64,000 bases of DNA, taken from NCBI RefSeq assembly GCF_020906515.1, contig NC_085852.1:868001-932000 (forward strand), read 5' to 3'. Positions 11,092 through 23,157 of this stretch are shown here, in pieces; positions within the stretch are counted from its first letter, which is position 1; each line of letters begins with the position of its first letter. The DNA comes from Vanrija pseudolonga. Lineage: Eukaryota > Basidiomycota > Tremellomycetes > Trichosporonales > Trichosporonaceae. Both the position numbers and the translations under genes were made by a program. The notes beneath the pieces were generated by a model, which had not been told where the DNA came from, did not search any database, and was given only the letters and a program-made list of their open reading frames with translations.

Positions 11092-14000
11092 CTACGCCGT
11101 CTTGCCCTGCACAACCTCCCGCAGGCCCGCGAGCACTTGCTCTGGCGTCTGCCCCTTGGCCCACCAGAAGCGTGTCAGGTCGCCATCCTCGTCGGCCTCG
11201 GCCTCACTTCCCTCGGCATCCGCGTCAGGCTCCAGCAGTCCAGCGTCGGTGTTGAACCGCTTGTTCGGGCGCGCCTCGGTGGTAGAAGCGCCTCGCTTGC
11301 GCTTGGCCAAGAACGAGAGATATTCGAGAGAGTGTGGCGCGGCCGCCGGCACCTCAATTGCACCCTGCGGTAGCGGCATGCCAGAGAACCACAGCACCGC
11401 GTTCCGTGCGTCCTGCTCAAACAGACGGGCTGAGGGACATTAGCTTGTGTTGCGGCGTTACGCCTTCGACTACTCACCGGTGTCGGCGGGCAGGTACTCC
11501 TTCAGAGCCACCTGATCCAACACTTGCGGCCCACCCATGGCCAGCGCAAGCGTGTGGACGTAGGCCGGCCGCGAAGGCGCTTGAGATGCAGTGGGCGGGC
11601 GCTGCTGCCACTGCTGTCCTGGTTGGCCAGGCTGAGCCACAGCCCGGTTGGCGCCAGCCTGTGCCGCCGCCGCGGCAGCCCCAGGGCTCGGGTAGGCCGG
11701 TGCGCCTCGCTGCTGAACCTGCTGTGCACGAGATGGACCAGCCGCTTGCGACGGGTAGCCACCCTGGGCTGGTGTCACAGGCGCGACCTGATGCTGGCGA
11801 GCTTGCTGCTGGGCCTCGGCAGCACGTCGCGAGGCCGCCGTCGGCAGACCGTAAGCCGTAGCAGCCTCTTCCTCCTCGTCGTCGGCAGGTGTTGGCTGGC
11901 GCTTGGGGCGACCGAGAGATCCCGTGCCGTGCACACCCATCAAGTACGGTGACTTGACTTTGGTGAGGGTGATGGGGCGCTCGAATGGAACAACAGTCGT
12001 AGGGTTGGATGACCGAATCTCCTCTGGGATGATGACCCGCCAGTTCTTGATCGGGATGAAAAGGCTAGCCTTGTCAATGTAGCGAGCACGGCAGACGTAA
12101 CGAGGCCAGCCGGGGAAGAAGGCCGGGGGATTAGGCCGTCCACGAACAGCGCTGTCTGCTGGCTGAACCGCAATCTTTTCAATAATGTCTGCCACAGGGT
12201 GGTCGCAGAAGTTGCCTTTGTTTCGTCAGCTCCCACATGGTGCCCAGTGCCTACGTACCCGTCTTGAACACCTCGTTCTCGTAAAATGACTGCTCGGCAG
12301 GATGCACAGTCTGTCCTGTTAGCCAAGCACGTCAGAAACCTTCTTACCTCCTCTGGACGCGAATACCAGCAGACCGTCACGTGGTGTGTGGCCAGGCCCA
12401 CGGTAGGCACGAACGTCTTGAAGATCTGGCCAACAATGGGTCGCGCGCCGCTGTCGGGGTTGATCAAGTGGACGTAGTCACCTGGATGTTAGCGCACCAT
12501 GGTTGTTACAGGAGAACTCACCAACACGGTACGACACGCCCTTGTGACGAGCTTCCTCGGTAAACTGCCGGTCCCGCTTCGGGATACGGGTGGTAGTCAC
12601 AGCGTACCCAGCTTCTCCCGCAGCGGCACCACTCCCGGGGCCGTAGGGCAGAGACGCGAATCGGGTCGCGTTAGGACCGGGCACCGCATCGTTCTTGAGC
12701 TCGAGCGGGTACGGGGCGGTGAGCGCATTGTAAAGGCGCTGGAGGGTGAGGGCCGCGCCGTAGTCGTTCGAGCCCGGCTTGAACCAGCGCCGAGCCTTCT
12801 CGAACAGCCGAACCATGTCGTTGTCAAAGTCGCGCAGCGTGGTGTACTGTCCACCTTGCGCTGCAGACAGAATAGCGCTAAACGACAGGTGTGACTGCGG
12901 GTGTGAGTAAGTACTATAATCACTATGGTCGCGCTCTGCTCACCGACGAAGGCAGGAAGGGGATCTCGGTGACCGCTGGGAGCCTGCTGAACACCTCGGA
13001 GAGTACCTTGCGGCTGACGGATGTGAGCAAAGGCCCTCGTCCTCCACGATCTCCATGACCTCCGCCTACCTTGGGTCAACATATCCCGCGATCGCTTCGG
13101 CGACGGAACGGATGCGCTGCTTGTAGCTGGTAGTGGCGAGGGCCTTGCGCTCATACTCTGGCGCAGCTTCGCCCCACCATCCGCTGCCGAGGAGGCCTCC
13201 AGGTGCCGGGTCACCGGGCAGGACAGCCTTGGGGCCCTCCCACAGGGGCAGCTTCGCGTCGACCACGGCGACGATACGGGTGTCGGCGTCGGACAGCGTC
13301 GAGGTGTTCTGGGGGACGGCAGGCTTCGCCGGCTCGGCCGGCTTGCCCTGGCCACTCAACGACGCCCTTGCTCCACGGGTCTCGCGAGTCGGTGTAGGCT
13401 TGGCTGGCTCAGCGGCCTTGGGCGCAGCTGCCGGCGCAGCAGCAGCAGCTTCGGGGCGAGGGACTCGGAGGTGGATCACGGGTGGCGCCGCTGCAGGCGT
13501 AGTCGGAGTAGGGGTCGCCGACGTGCGCTCGCCCTTCGGCTTGCGGCCCCGTGCCGCCTTGTGCGTTGGGTCTGCAGATGCGAATATTCCCTCGGCCGCA
13601 CGGGCGCGCCACGCCTCCTTGACTTGCCCCTTTGTCCATTGTCAGCAAGGGCTTGGAACCGACTCCGGACCATGGCTCACCTCCAGCTTTTCGGCATCGT
13701 TATAGACCATCGAGTTCTCCTCATTATCTTCATTGTCAGCTCGAGCCACCATCTAACTCAGATCGGCTTACAGTGCTTTGCGTTAAGGAAGACGAGCTGC
13801 AGCTGCTTGAAGAAGAGCTCTGGTGACGCAAAAGTCTGCTGCCCAAGACGCGTCTGTGACAGGTTAGTCGCGTCATCCTCAACGTCAAGCCTCGCCCGGC
13901 ATCACTGCGCTCTGACCCAGCTCAGACAGCTCAGACATACAGCTATTTGATCCAGGCACTCTGGCTCGGGGATGGTTTCGTAGTAGTCGGCATACTCGTC

Positions 14001-14296
14001 CTCGTCAGGGAGCTCCCGAAAGATGTCACACATCCGGCGGCTTTCCATTGTCAGCGCACGTCCGATATCCACAATCGAGATGGCAATCGAGCACGATGGC
14101 TTGATCGCATGCGATGGCCACTTGCCAAACAAGCTCACCTTCCGTCCTTGGCCTTGTAGACATTGTCGAGAATGTCCCTGCACGCGGTCCACTGTGCTTC
14201 TTCCATCCCGCCATCCTTCTTCCCCGGGTATGTGGCTGGAACCACAGTCGCCTTGGCTGCGGCTGCGCGGGGGTGAGACCGACTTTTAGGCGGCAT
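11092..14296 (-). CDS. RSC1/RSC2-like bromodomain-BAH chromatin remodelling subunit
   Basis: Eleven exons (14296-14139, 14040-13941, 13853-13772, 13727-13681, 13629-13070, 13013-12944, 12894-12522, 12481-12348, 12310-12259, 12215-11478, 11429-11092) give 883 residues. The first bromodomain spans the first four exons, with RELPDEDEYADYYETIPEP and NAKHYNEENSMVYNDAEKLE (the acetyl-lysine-binding Tyr-Asn region). A second, more diverged bromodomain-like stretch lies around YVDPRSRKVLSEVFSRLP to RLYNALTAPYPLELKNDAVP. A BAH domain follows (YRVGDYVHLINPD, VCWYSRPEE, FYENEVFKTGNFCDHPVADI, RARYIDKASLFIPIKNW). The tail is Gln/Pro/Ala-rich, then basic and acidic. This order matches Rsc1/Rsc2 of the RSC remodeller, which bind acetylated nucleosomes. 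One intron is only 37 bases (12311-12347). Confidence 0.9.
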
Positions 14297-14661
14297 TTGG
14301 ACGTATTGTGGTGGTTTGTGGAAGAAAGGCTAGAGTCGAGTGGGGGTATCCAAGTGATCAAGCAGGCAGCCAGACGCGACGTGTGTATCAACCAGCTACC
14401 AATGCAACGGAAGCAAATGTCAATTGTTGACAACAAGTGTCTCTTCCCCCCACCCAAACCCAAATCGTCCCCACCCCCCATGCCCTCATGCACCAGCATC
14501 ATGTCTCATTGCCAGACGTTTCAATGAATAAATCTATGCTGCACACAGTTGGCTCTACAGAGCAATCTATGGCACTTTCATAACCCTCGGATGGCGCAAC
14601 CTTGAGATACACCCACGCCCCAAGGCTTGTTCTATCGCGCCCCCATCGACTTGGGAGCAAT
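14297..14661. other. Spacer between pyruvate kinase 3' end and RSC-like gene start
   Basis: Both neighbours are on the minus strand. This 365-base stretch must hold the pyruvate kinase 3' UTR and the promoter of the RSC-like gene. The part nearest 14440-14500 is C-rich on the plus strand. No ORF of interest. Confidence 0.5.
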
Positions 14662-16765
<2,104 letters not shown>

Positions 16766-18205
16766 AGCACACGGCGCAAACTATACACAAAGTGAAGGAG
16801 AGTGGTGGAGTTGGAGAGAGAGAGAGAGAAGAGAGAGAAGAGGAGAAGAGGCGACGAGTGGGAAAAGGCCTACTCGTTGCCAAGGATGGTTTACGCCTTG
16901 AGGGTTGGTTGACGAGAAATAATCACCCCAAGCACGTTTGTCCAATCCGAGCAGGGCTAGAACATGCGGGGCTTGCGGCAATGGAAAGATATCTCAAGGG
17001 GCAGTGTGGTAGTGGGTACTCACGTTGTGGGTGGGGGGTTGGTGACGTTTGTGATAAACCTATGACGGGGCCCAGGTCTGTGGTCAGCGCGAGATAAACT
17101 GGGGGGCAATGTCGCCTAGGAGGTTGAGCACGACGTCTATGATGGCGTCTGGGTGTGCTTTGCTCTCTTGACTGGCAAATGGTCCGTGATGCTTACGGGG
17201 GTGTGGGTGGGAGTGGGAGGGGGAGGGTTGAGGGGGCGTGGGGAAGGAGGAGTGAGGTTGCAAGGCTAGTTTGGTGCAACCAGGATTTTGTTGGCCGGTT
17301 GGGTGGGTGGGAGCAAAGGTCGACGTGACCCACCCACCCATGCCAGGCGGACACTGCTGCCGCCCGCGCCGCCGCCCTCTCCTCTGTTCCCATCCAGGGT
17401 TTCAACGTGCCCATACCGCAGGAAAACATGCCAGAGCGCATAGCCCGCACGCGCGCGCGCGCGCTTGATGCGCCGCTCACACACCTGCGCACACCTGCAC
17501 ACCTTGCACCAGCTGCAAAGCCAGGCGGAGCGAGCGATACGACTTGTCAGGCTCCACATTGGTTGCGGCGGCTCTTGTTCTTGATGTCATTGGCTAACCG
17601 ATCCATCCCCAAGGCTCTTGCCGCAACTGACCCTGAGCATGATGCCGCACAGCAGCCACTCCCCTTTGGTCACTCAGGAACATTGCCCAGTCGTCGTCTC
17701 GCAGCCAACAAACCCGTCGAGCCACCGAGCCGACCCCTTCCCCCACTTTTTCACTGATATCAGACCATTCCCTGGCTTTGCCCACGACGACAACCGACCG
17801 ACCTCGGTGCACTCCGGTCCGGCCAAGAAACGGACTCGGCCAAGACTCCGCTCGGTCCGCTCAAGACGCCAGCCACGTGCACCACGTTCACCACGTGTAA
17901 CCAAGCGGAATCAAAAACCACAAGAGCGACCATACCTCCACTTTGAAAATACTCCCGTTCACAGTTCCAACTTCTCCGAGGCCACTGTCGGGTTTCGACG
18001 AGCAAAGTCACGAGCGCTCACAGCCAGAATCACAAAAGTCGCACAACGCTCACCAAAGTCGTCGATTCAGAGCAAAACAAACACACGCGCCGGCAACAAC
18101 GAAGCAAGACGGTACGCAACAGCGGCGCACCCAACTGCACACGACGATACCCCACGGCGTGATCCCAACTCCCCTGCCCCCTTGCCATCACCGACACCCA
18201 GAGCC
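16766..18205. promoter_or_regulatory. Divergent region PYK1 / uL1m
   Basis: About 1.4 kb between divergent starts. On the PYK1 side, 16817-16855 is a GA-rich run on the plus strand, so a CT-rich pyrimidine tract in the PYK1 leader. A donor-like GTGAGTAC on the minus strand near 17021 could mark a leader intron, but I cannot fix its acceptor. On the plus side the frame of uL1m is open for almost 600 bases upstream of its ATG; that stretch has no conserved features and is treated as leader. Confidence 0.4.
16817..16855 (-). promoter_or_regulatory. Pyrimidine (CT) tract upstream of PYK1
   Basis: The minus strand reads as an almost pure CT run ending about 50 bases before the first PYK1 ATG. CT-rich leaders near transcription starts are a known trait of highly expressed fungal genes. 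Role inferred. Confidence 0.5.
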
Positions 18206-19194
18206 ATGGTCGCTGCTTCATCCCTCACCGCCCTTCGTGCGATGAGCGCTGCCCGTAGTGCCGGCCCCTCGACCATCGCCGCCGCGTCGCGCTTCATCAG
18301 CACCTCCTCGCCAGTAGCAGCCAAGAAGAAGACCAAGGCCAAGGTCCCGGTCAAGGTCCAGAACCCCGATGCCCTCCCTGTCGACGAGGCTATTCGCATT
18401 CTGCGTGCTCTCGAGGTTGCCAACCCCGCCTCGGCATTCTCTCTCGAGGTTCTGGCAACACCCAAGCCTGGATCTTCGTTCCGTGGTCGCGTCTCTCTCC
18501 CCATCGACCCCCGGAAAGAGGCCGACACAATCGTCGTCTTCGTCGAACAAGACACTCCCGCTGCCAAGGCCGCCCTCGAGGCCGGTGCCCACTATGCCGG
18601 CAACGAGGACCTGTACCCCAAGATTCTCTCGGGTGAGATCGTTCCGACCAAGTGTCTCGCAACCTCCGGCGTCCTTCCTTCAGTGACCAGGAACCTCGCT
18701 CGTTTCCTTGGACCCAAGGGTCTCATGCCGGCCGCCAAGCGTGGCACCGTCGCCGACGGAGACGAGCTCGGCGAGCTTGTGCGCAACATGGCCGGTACCG
18801 TCGAGTGGAAGACCGACAAGTGGGGCTACATTAGGGCTCGTAAGTGGCATGGCTAGCTGGTCTCTCGGAAGAGTTGATGCTGACTATCACAGCTGTCGCA
18901 AGGGTAAGCACGCGACGCGACGCGACGCGCACTCAGACGGCACTCGCTGACGCTCCTCACAGATGTCGTTCGGCGCACCTTCCATTTCAGAGAACGTCCG
19001 GGCATTCGTCGACTCCATCAAGGAGGCGTCGTTCAACGCTACGAGCATGGACTCGGCTCATACCCGTGTCAGCCGGTGTAGGTAGCACGAGTTTTGTGTC
19101 CGGATCATGCTGACCATCTTCAGCGGCGGGCATTATTCACGTTCGTCTGGAAACGACCCACGGTCCCAGCATCGAGCTCAACGACGTTTTGTAG
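18206..19194 (+). CDS. MRPL1: Mitochondrial large-subunit ribosomal protein uL1m
   Basis: It binds 23S-like rRNA in the L1 stalk of the mitochondrial ribosome. Four exons (18206-18839, an 11-base micro-exon 18893-18903, 18963-19077, 19124-19194) give 276 residues. The N-terminus (MVAASSLTALRAMSAARSAG with RFISTSSPV) is rich in Arg/Ser/Ala and looks like a mitochondrial presequence. The L1 core is visible: PVDEAIRILRALEV, FRGRVSLPIDPRKEADTIVV, CLATSGVLPSVTRNLARFLG, PKGLMPAAKRGTV. The last exons read SFGAPSISENVRAFVDSI and SAGIIHVRLETTHGPSIELN, the usual C-terminal strand region. The micro-exon is proposed because a donor and acceptor surround it and it keeps frame; this part of the model is less certain than the ends. 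An upstream in-frame extension exists but has no conserved sequence. Confidence 0.88.
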
Positions 19195-19519
19195 GATGAG
19201 CCAGGAACCATGGGTCACAGTAGCACATCTCACTTCGCATGCATGAGTGGACGGATCCGGCCAGCGGTGGTTGTGCGCGCAGGAGTGGTCAGAATGGCAG
19301 ATTGAGTCGTCGGCTGCCGCTTCGGGTGCTGACGTCTTAGGCGAGCTCATTCTCCACCAGCATCGCACCACATGCGCAGCTGTGGTGACCACGGCACAGC
19401 AGTAGTACTGCAACTCCCTCTGGTCACCACGGCGGGAGATCGAGCCCGCTCGCTGGATCCAGACCTGTCCCAGGAGGAAGGGGATTGGCGGCTGGGGTCC
19501 GGGAGCGGAGGAGATTCTT

Positions 19520-19590
19520 TTGTGTGTGTGGGTGTGTGGGTGTGTGGGTGTGTGGGTGTGTGGGTGTGTGGGTGTGTGTGGGTGTGGTGT
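19520..19590. repeat. GT-rich minisatellite, unit TGTGTGGG
   Basis: About eight copies of an 8-base unit with slight variation in unit length at the ends. It is strand-asymmetric (G and T only on the plus strand), so the minus strand is purely A/C. A simple-sequence expansion; no telomere-like neighbours. Confidence 0.9.
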
Positions 19591-19933
19591 GCGTGTTGGC
19601 GCAACGTGGGGCCACCAGCTAACGCCTGACAATGTCAGTCCACTGAGAAAGCTGCTTTACACTGACAATGCTCCTGTTGGGAGTGCGAGTCCACCGAGGT
19701 CGGTCATTACAGTGCCACCGATAGCGGCAAACCTAGCCTGCTGTTGTACAAGCTTCATCAAATGGCGGGGCATTAATCTATATCTATCCGGTTAGCCGTC
19801 CGCATCGCAGCTCTCGGCGAGGAGTGGTCACCAAAATGAGGCCCTGTCACTGCTTGAGACGGACAGTATACATCATGGTCAACAGACACTATTCGCTACA
19901 ATGATTTACAACGCCTTCTGGACATTTACACTC

Positions 19934-20042
19934 AGTCTAATCAGAGGAAGTGGTTTGCCGTGGTAGCATTAGGTCCGACACTAGCAGAACGCCAGTGAAC
20001 GGGTTGATATACCGACTTGTGTCTCGTCATTTCACTTAGACT
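19934..20042 (-). ncRNA. Candidate box C/D-like small RNA, copy A
   Basis: A 109-base unit bounded by an inverted repeat: AGTCTAA (minus strand, 20042-20036) pairs with TTAGACT (19940-19934). Just inside, on the minus strand, are ATGACGA (20030-20024), a near match to the box C consensus RUGAUGA, and CTGA (19944-19941), a perfect box D directly next to the stem. A five-base gap between the stem and box C is not canonical. A closely related copy follows at 20060-20167, and blocks between the boxes are conserved. Known snoRNAs of this class guide 2'-O-methylation with sequence just upstream of box D, here CGGCAAACCACTTCCT. I cannot match that to a target by eye. Other structured RNA types are possible. 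Confidence 0.4.
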
Positions 20043-20059
20043 AGTCCCCCAGATCCAAC

Positions 20060-20167
20060 AGTCTACTCAGAGGAAGTGGCTTGCCGTGAGCATCATAACA
20101 CCCGACACTGGCAGGACGCGAGTGTGGCGGGTTGATTTACCGACTTCTGTGTCGTCATGCCTAGACT
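20060..20167 (-). ncRNA. Candidate box C/D-like small RNA, copy B
   Basis: This is the second copy, 126 bases from the first. On the minus strand it begins AGTCTAG and ends with TAGACT, giving a six-base terminal stem. ATGACGA (box C-like) and CTGA (box D) lie inside the stem. An additional ATGATG resembling box C' occurs upstream of the guide-like segment CACGGCAAGCCACTTCCT. Blocks shared with copy A are the segment before box D, CTGCYAGTGTCGG, and GTCGGTAWATCAACCCG. Conservation concentrated in blocks, with the rest diverged, suggests selection on an RNA rather than a fresh duplication. Confidence 0.4.
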
Positions 20168-20452
20168 TGCCCACCTGATGTTCTAAAGCCAAGGACTGAG
20201 CCTGTACCCGTCAATTCCGTAGTTTCATGGACGCCCGAAGGCTTTTTCCAAGTGCCCGTAGGCGATTTCCCAATGGTAAACAGAGTTAAGAGCCCCCGAT
20301 AGGCCAACACTAGGAGACCGAGAGATAGACAAGCCGTGTTTCAGACAAATCGTACCCAAGGTTCCTTCGCCGCCCCCACCCCTCCAGCCCCCCACCCCCT
20401 CCCCTCCTGCCTCCCACCCTCTTCCCCCCAGCCCACCACCTTTTTTGCCGTC

Positions 20453-21226
20453 TTAGACCGACGGGACGTCCCAAAGCCCCAGGCCTAGGTCACGAGTGAC
20501 CATGTCCTCATCAAAGGGCTGGGTAGGGATTGCGAGCGAGAACGAATCCTGATCGTCGTCCTCGTCTCCTCCCTCGTCACCGCTGTCGACGTTGTCCATA
20601 GGCCAGTGAGCCGAGCGCTCGACAAAAAGTCCAACAAACTCGTCCACGGCTTCCGGAACAAGCGACACGATCTCGGGCTTGGGGAAGTTCATTCCCCACT
20701 CCTCAAATGCCGAGTTCACGGCACCGAGGGATGCGAGTGTCACCGGGACATCGCTCCTTCCTCCAGAGGTTGTCGTGGCGGAGGTCGAAGTCGAGGTCGA
20801 GGTGCCGGTAGCCGAGCTGCCGAAGGACGAAGTGCCGGAGGTCGACTCGTCCGTGTCGGAGTCGGTCGGGTAGTCGTTGTTGTCGTCTTCGGTCAAGACG
20901 TCGGAGTAGAAACCCCAGCCGTTGTCGTAAAAAATGCCGAAGTCGTCGCTGGGGTCGTCGTTGTTCCACTCTTGACCGAAGTTGTCGAACATGTCGTGGT
21001 CGGGCTCCGCTGGCGACATGTCGGTAAAGTCGGTCATCAAGTGGCCGAGTGTGTCGATCTCCGTCCATCCCCACTGCTTAGGGGTAGTCGTGGAAGCAGC
21101 GGGGGGGGAACGGAAGACCTGAGCAGTCATGGTGGGCTTCGTTTCGCGCACCGCGCGCTCAGCAAGAGCCTGAGCGGAGTGGCCACCACGAAGACCAGCC
21201 AGAAGTGCCTTCACAAACTTGATCAT
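20453..21226 (-). CDS. Acidic orphan protein, 257 residues
   Basis: A single-exon frame with coding-type codon use. The protein opens with a short basic amphipathic segment (MIKFVKALLAGLRGG), then becomes strongly acidic and low in Lys (DMFDNFGQEWNNDDPSDDF), followed by a Thr/Ser-rich run (SATGTSTSTSTSATTTSGG) and another acidic stretch (DNVDSGDEGGDEDDDQD). No domain recognised. The neighbour at 22462-23157 has a similar size, single-exon layout, strand and basic hydrophobic start, so the two may be diverged paralogues. A GGTATATG element lies about 355 bases upstream of the ATG (21580-21587). Function unknown. Confidence 0.65.
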   Translation of the reverse strand: MIKFVKALLAGLRGGHSAQALAERAVRETKPTMTAQVFRSPPAASTTTPKQWGWTEIDTLGHLMTDFTDMSPAEPDHDMFDNFGQEWNNDDPSDDFGIFYDNGWGFYSDVLTEDDNNDYPTDSDTDESTSGTSSFGSSATGTSTSTSTSATTTSGGRSDVPVTLASLGAVNSAFEEWGMNFPKPEIVSLVPEAVDEFVGLFVERSAHWPMDNVDSGDEGGDEDDDQDSFSLAIPTQPFDEDMVTRDLGLGLWDVPSV

Positions 21227-22461
21227 GTTGGCGAGGGCGAGAGGTTGTTGAAAGTTGAGAGTGTTGAGCGCTGTGAGAGTGCTGAGAGGTGTTGGAGTGG
21301 TGATTCGTATAATCGAAAGTCGATTGCCGTGAAGAAGAGAAAAGAGGAGTTGCTGGGTGGTGAGTTAAAAATGCAGCACCGGGGGGGAGAGGGGGGTGGG
21401 GACGCTGGGTGCTGGGAGACCCCCAACTGTGGCCTCTCGGGACCAATGTCAGAAATCAGTCGCGTACGGAGGTCTAAGCCAGTCCGTCGAGAGCTGGAGG
21501 CAGCGCTGGGTGTAGTGGAAGGCAGCTACAGCAGTAGCGGTGGGTGGCAAGGCGTGGGGCCAGAGGCGATCCCCCGGGTCATATACCATTCTCAGGGACT
21601 GGCGACAGACGGTGGCGTCACGACGTCACTGCAGACATGCTGCAGCTCGAGGACACCAGCCAGGCGGTGCGTCCAGCAGGTCGCCTGGCTGCAATCCGGA
21701 CACGCAGTGCATGTCACAATGCACCTAGGAGTGTACTGGTTTCTTTGACAATTTGGTAGCTGATGTAGTGAATAGATGGGCAAAAGAGAGAGCGAGATGC
21801 GTGCAAACTACAAGAAATAGTGACGAAAATGATTCCGCTCGAGCAATGTGCACGACGCTGGACGGCACGCTACACATGCATGCATGCAGGCGCACCTGGG
21901 AGAAAAATTCGCATGCATAGATGTGGTTATTGGGGTGCAAATACCAGCAGACGTTGGGTAGAGCAGTTGACATTTGCCGCTGCTGGCTCCGAGCGAGTGA
22001 GTGGCCTCGTACTCGACGTCTGGTCTGAACCAGCGGCGCACCCGCGCACCCGCGACTGTCTTCTCGCCACCCACCATATGGGTCATCCCAAAAACTCTGA
22101 AAATGTCTATTAGACCCAGTACCACGATTCCTAATGCCAGATGACGCGCTGCACTCCGCCTACATTTCCTTGCATGGTGAACATGTCCGCCCAACCGCCA
22201 TGCCCCGCCCGCTGGCGCACCACCGCGCCTGTTTGCTCACGCCACTCGTTTGCCACCCAGTCACTTCCACCCCCACCCAGATGCCTTGAACTATTCAGCA
22301 AGGCGTCATACTTGACAGTGGGTGCGGGCTTCCGCAATGGATGCAGGATGCTTGGCAACGTTCTCATCGGCGACGGCACCACCAGCAAGTGACTGGCGCG
22401 CAGTAGATATCGGCGTAGTCAAACAGGAACAACTCATTCAATGGTCACTAAATGCATAAGG
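21227..22461. other. Intergenic between orphan genes
   Basis: About 1.2 kb. Includes the leader and promoter of the left orphan and the 3' side of the right orphan. Lower GC than neighbours around 21730-22140, with ATGCATGC-type palindromic words near 21873-21920. No gene supported. Confidence 0.45.
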
Positions 22462-23157
22462 TCATCTTAATGAACGTGCGGGAGAGAAGATGTGAGGGGA
22501 GTATAAGGCCGGGGCAGGTGGGAAAGGAAGGAAAGTGATGTGACCTCGATCAGAGTTGTGAAGTTGCCTGAGAAGTTCCCCTGGCCTGGTTGGCTCAGGA
22601 TCACCCTGCCTGCTGGCCTTTACCCCCTCATCCGAGAGCGGCTCAACCGACACGACCTGGACAGGCACATGAAGACGGTGAGGGAGCTCCGTGCGGTCAA
22701 GGACAGACGCCACGAACTCGGGGGTGTCAAGAGTGAAGGGACGGCCAAGGTCAAGAGACAAGGCCGGCGCGGGGGAGGACACAACATCTTCAACATCCAT
22801 GCGGTCGAGGAAGTCATCAGGCATGTCGTCAAGGGACATGTGACGGATCTTCAGCCCGTTGAGGTCCGAGAAGATGCGTGGGGCGAGGAGAGGCCTGTCT
22901 GTCGACACCATGACCACCGGAGAAGCAACCGTCGAAGAGACAACGGGAACAACCCAAGTAGGCGCCGGCGCGACAGACTCCTCAGCGTCCAGAGCCGCAG
23001 AAGCAAGAACCGAAGTAACAACAGGAGCCACAGAAGTAGCAACCGAAGAGACGACAGGAGCAACCGAAGAGACAACTGGAACAACCGAGTCCGCGGAAGC
23101 CCCCGCCGAGCTAACGCGCTTGAGAAACTTACGCACAAAGGTGATAAGTCCCGGCAT
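22462..23157 (-). CDS. Orphan protein with Val-Ser-Pro repeats, 231 residues
   Basis: A single-exon frame starting MPGLITFVRKFLKRVSSAG. Residues about 24-50 hold short repeats of the type VVPVVSSVAPVVSSV. A central block (SDLNGLKIRHMSLDDMPDDF, DRMDVEDVV) looks folded or at least conserved in type, and the C-terminus is Pro/Arg-rich. No domain recognised. A strong TATA-like run lies at 23275-23285, about 118 bases upstream of the ATG, consistent with an independently regulated gene. It resembles the gene at 20453 in start and layout; together they form an orphan pair in a gene-poor island. Function unknown. Confidence 0.65.
   Translation of the reverse strand: MPGLITFVRKFLKRVSSAGASADSVVPVVSSVAPVVSSVATSVAPVVTSVLASAALDAEESVAPAPTWVVPVVSSTVASPVVMVSTDRPLLAPRIFSDLNGLKIRHMSLDDMPDDFLDRMDVEDVVSSPAPALSLDLGRPFTLDTPEFVASVLDRTELPHRLHVPVQVVSVEPLSDEGVKASRQGDPEPTRPGELLRQLHNSDRGHITFLPFPPAPALYSPHIFSPARSLR

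Larger units (their letters stand above)
19195..20452. other. Gene-poor region with a GT minisatellite and RNA candidates
   Basis: This stretch holds no protein gene I can support. It contains a TGTGTGGG minisatellite (19520-19590), two related stem-flanked units (19934-20167, listed separately), a GC-clamped hairpin-like sequence near 20230-20265, and a C-rich run next to the 3' end of the orphan gene at 20453. Confidence 0.5.

Noticed and set aside
17618-18205. In-frame upstream extension of uL1m (196 codons)
   Set aside because: Basic low-complexity sequence with no conservation features; a presequence-like start at 18206 is more sensible.
19520-19590. Telomere-like G/T repeat
   Set aside because: Eight-base TGTGTGGG units between ordinary genes; better explained as a minisatellite.
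20202-20235. Short resemblance to the 18S rRNA segment containing GGAATTGACGG
   Set aside because: Only about 20 bases match and with gaps; flanking sequence does not look like rRNA.
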